From Archegozetes longisetosus (Eukaryota; Arthropoda; Arachnida; Sarcoptiformes; Trhypochthoniidae): a stretch of 64,000 nucleotides of DNA. The stretch spans positions 11,072,001-11,136,000 of the forward strand of contig JAEMBT020000002.1 of assembly GCA_018873245.2 (NCBI GenBank), read 5' to 3'. Of this stretch, positions 62,660 to 64,000 are shown piece by piece (position 1 is the first letter of the stretch; the number at the start of each line of letters is the position of its first letter). The notes beneath the pieces were generated by a model. The model made no database searches. It was not told the DNA's origin and was given only the letters and a program-made list of their open reading frames with translations. The translations under genes and the position numbers were made by a program.

Positions 62660-64000
62660 CACAGTTTTGAACAATTTGTAAAGAGAAACGACGTTAACTT
62701 TGCTGATATTCTATTTTGATTAGTAATTAAGCTAAGTTTACTTTAATTATTTTCAAATGGAAGGGAATACGGGTGAAACAAGGTTTAAGCCCTTCTTATT
62801 TGCAAAGTTTGAACACAATATTTTGTAGGCATGCCTTGTATTTAGTCTTATAATGTGATAGCTCTCAGTATCAGATTCCGCATTCGTCATACGAATAAAT
62901 CAAAATGTTGAATTACTTGTTTTTAAGTGATCTCATTTTTAAGGCTAAAAAAGCAGACTATTTATAAGAAAGAACAATCAGAAAAATAACTGAATACGCT
63001 TCAATTATTATGAACCAATTTTCTGTATTACTGAAAAGAAAATTTAGAGATTCTTGTTTCAAAGCGAGACTAATATTCCAGTGAAGCGTCCTTTAAAGCG
63101 TATCAGTGCATAGGCATTATTCAATTCAATGTGACTTTGGTTTGAAACCTACACAAGTATTTCGATTCAGAATCAGAGTCAGATTCTGGAGCCGTTTGGA
63201 TTGCAAACATATGAATCGTCATAAAATTGAAAATTGATTCGCTTAGAAGCTATATTGATTAATAATTGCAAGCATTAAAACGATTAAATTGACTTTCAAG
63301 TTTTAGATTGACGTAACTGATAAGAAACTATAAATAGTGATTATACCTCTTATTATAATGTTAAGTACAGGTATGGTTAGAGTAAACAATGTTTTGCCAT
63401 CAAGTAATAAATATGAATCCATCAACAGTTAATAAGTGAGTGACGAATAAGTACTCTTACTCAATATTGTTGAGTAATATTCTCCTAGTTTGGATGGTTA
63501 TTAAGCATAAATATGATCTCAAGTAATGAGATATATGAATAAGTTGGGTCTGTTAAGGGAAAAATGTTAGTAAATATGGAATGACGCTAGCGCAATTACA
63601 ATTGTGTAACACAACATAACATAAAAGCGTCAAACAATTTAATAGAAACATTAGGAAAAAAACATGAAAAAATATCAAACAATCAAAATAAGATATAGAA
63701 ACTAAAAATTTTATTAACATAGTTGCCATATGGTGTGACTTGAAGAGATTAATGCATTAAACTTTAAAACTAATGCATTCAGACACAAATGAGCATTAAT
63801 AGAGTAATATTAGATGACTAGTTTTTATTTAATTTAAGTTTAGTGTTGTTTGAACTTTCTATTAAAAATATAATCTATAAAAAAAAACTATTAAGTAAAA
63901 AAATACAGATTTGATTAAATTCAAGTTAACAATTTATAAGTACTCAAACAAATTCCTCTTTCGATGCATTCGTCTCTATCTTCGCAAGAGTTGCACGTTT
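62660..64000. other. Right flank, no gene seen
   Basis: 1.3 kb of AT-rich DNA. No frame, RNA gene or repeat family recognised to the window end. Confidence 0.5.

Overview
This is a nuclear window from an AT-rich animal genome. Genes are split by GT-AG introns, many of them 60-110 nt long and a few of several kb. A spatzle-type cystine-knot ligand (arthropod Toll pathway) points to an arthropod. The compact AT-rich style would suit a mite, but that placement is an inference. No operons, CRISPR arrays, intact transposons, viral genes or convincing tRNA/rRNA genes were seen.

Layout, left to right. 1585-2498 (-) is a strongly reduced aldose-1-epimerase-like protein. 6270-11933 (+) is a KChIP-type EF-hand subunit of A-type potassium channels; its frame is broken by what looks like one missing base. 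14485-25285 (+) is DIP2, with 11 coding exons plus an alternative 5' coding exon at 17864-18380. It converges with MRPL10 at 25567-26389 (-). 27636-36604 (+) is ZSWIM8 (fly Dorado, worm EBAX-1), the CUL2/3-type E3 substrate receptor that drives target-directed microRNA decay. 38212-39443 (-) is a spatzle-like proneurotrophin whose first exon is not resolved. 44245-45198 (+) is ELOVL6. 48428-49008 (-) MRPS24 and 49528-51575 (+) SAR1 form a head-to-head pair. 52130-55675 (-) is puromycin-sensitive aminopeptidase (NPEPPS). 57128-58729 (+) DNTTIP1 and 59214-62309 (-) ANKIB1 are both intronless and lie tail to tail.

The genes are mostly unrelated conserved housekeeping, signalling and neural genes (COPII budding, mitoribosome, ubiquitin ligases, MiDAC deacetylase complex, lipid elongation), so there is no single pathway island.

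The most unusual signal is in SAR1. Two tandem 120-nt exons (50267-50386 and 50748-50867) have identical phases, and each encodes a full P-loop and switch I segment. This is the pattern expected of mutually exclusive splicing of the COPII GTPase. Other points to follow up are the alternative DIP2 N-terminus, the epimerase-like protein lacking catalytic segments, the KChIP frame break with a degenerate fourth EF-hand, a 47-codon open alternative 3' splice extension in NPEPPS, and two small unassigned ORFs. All exon borders were placed by eye from splice consensus, phase and remembered family alignment; no search or transcript data were available.
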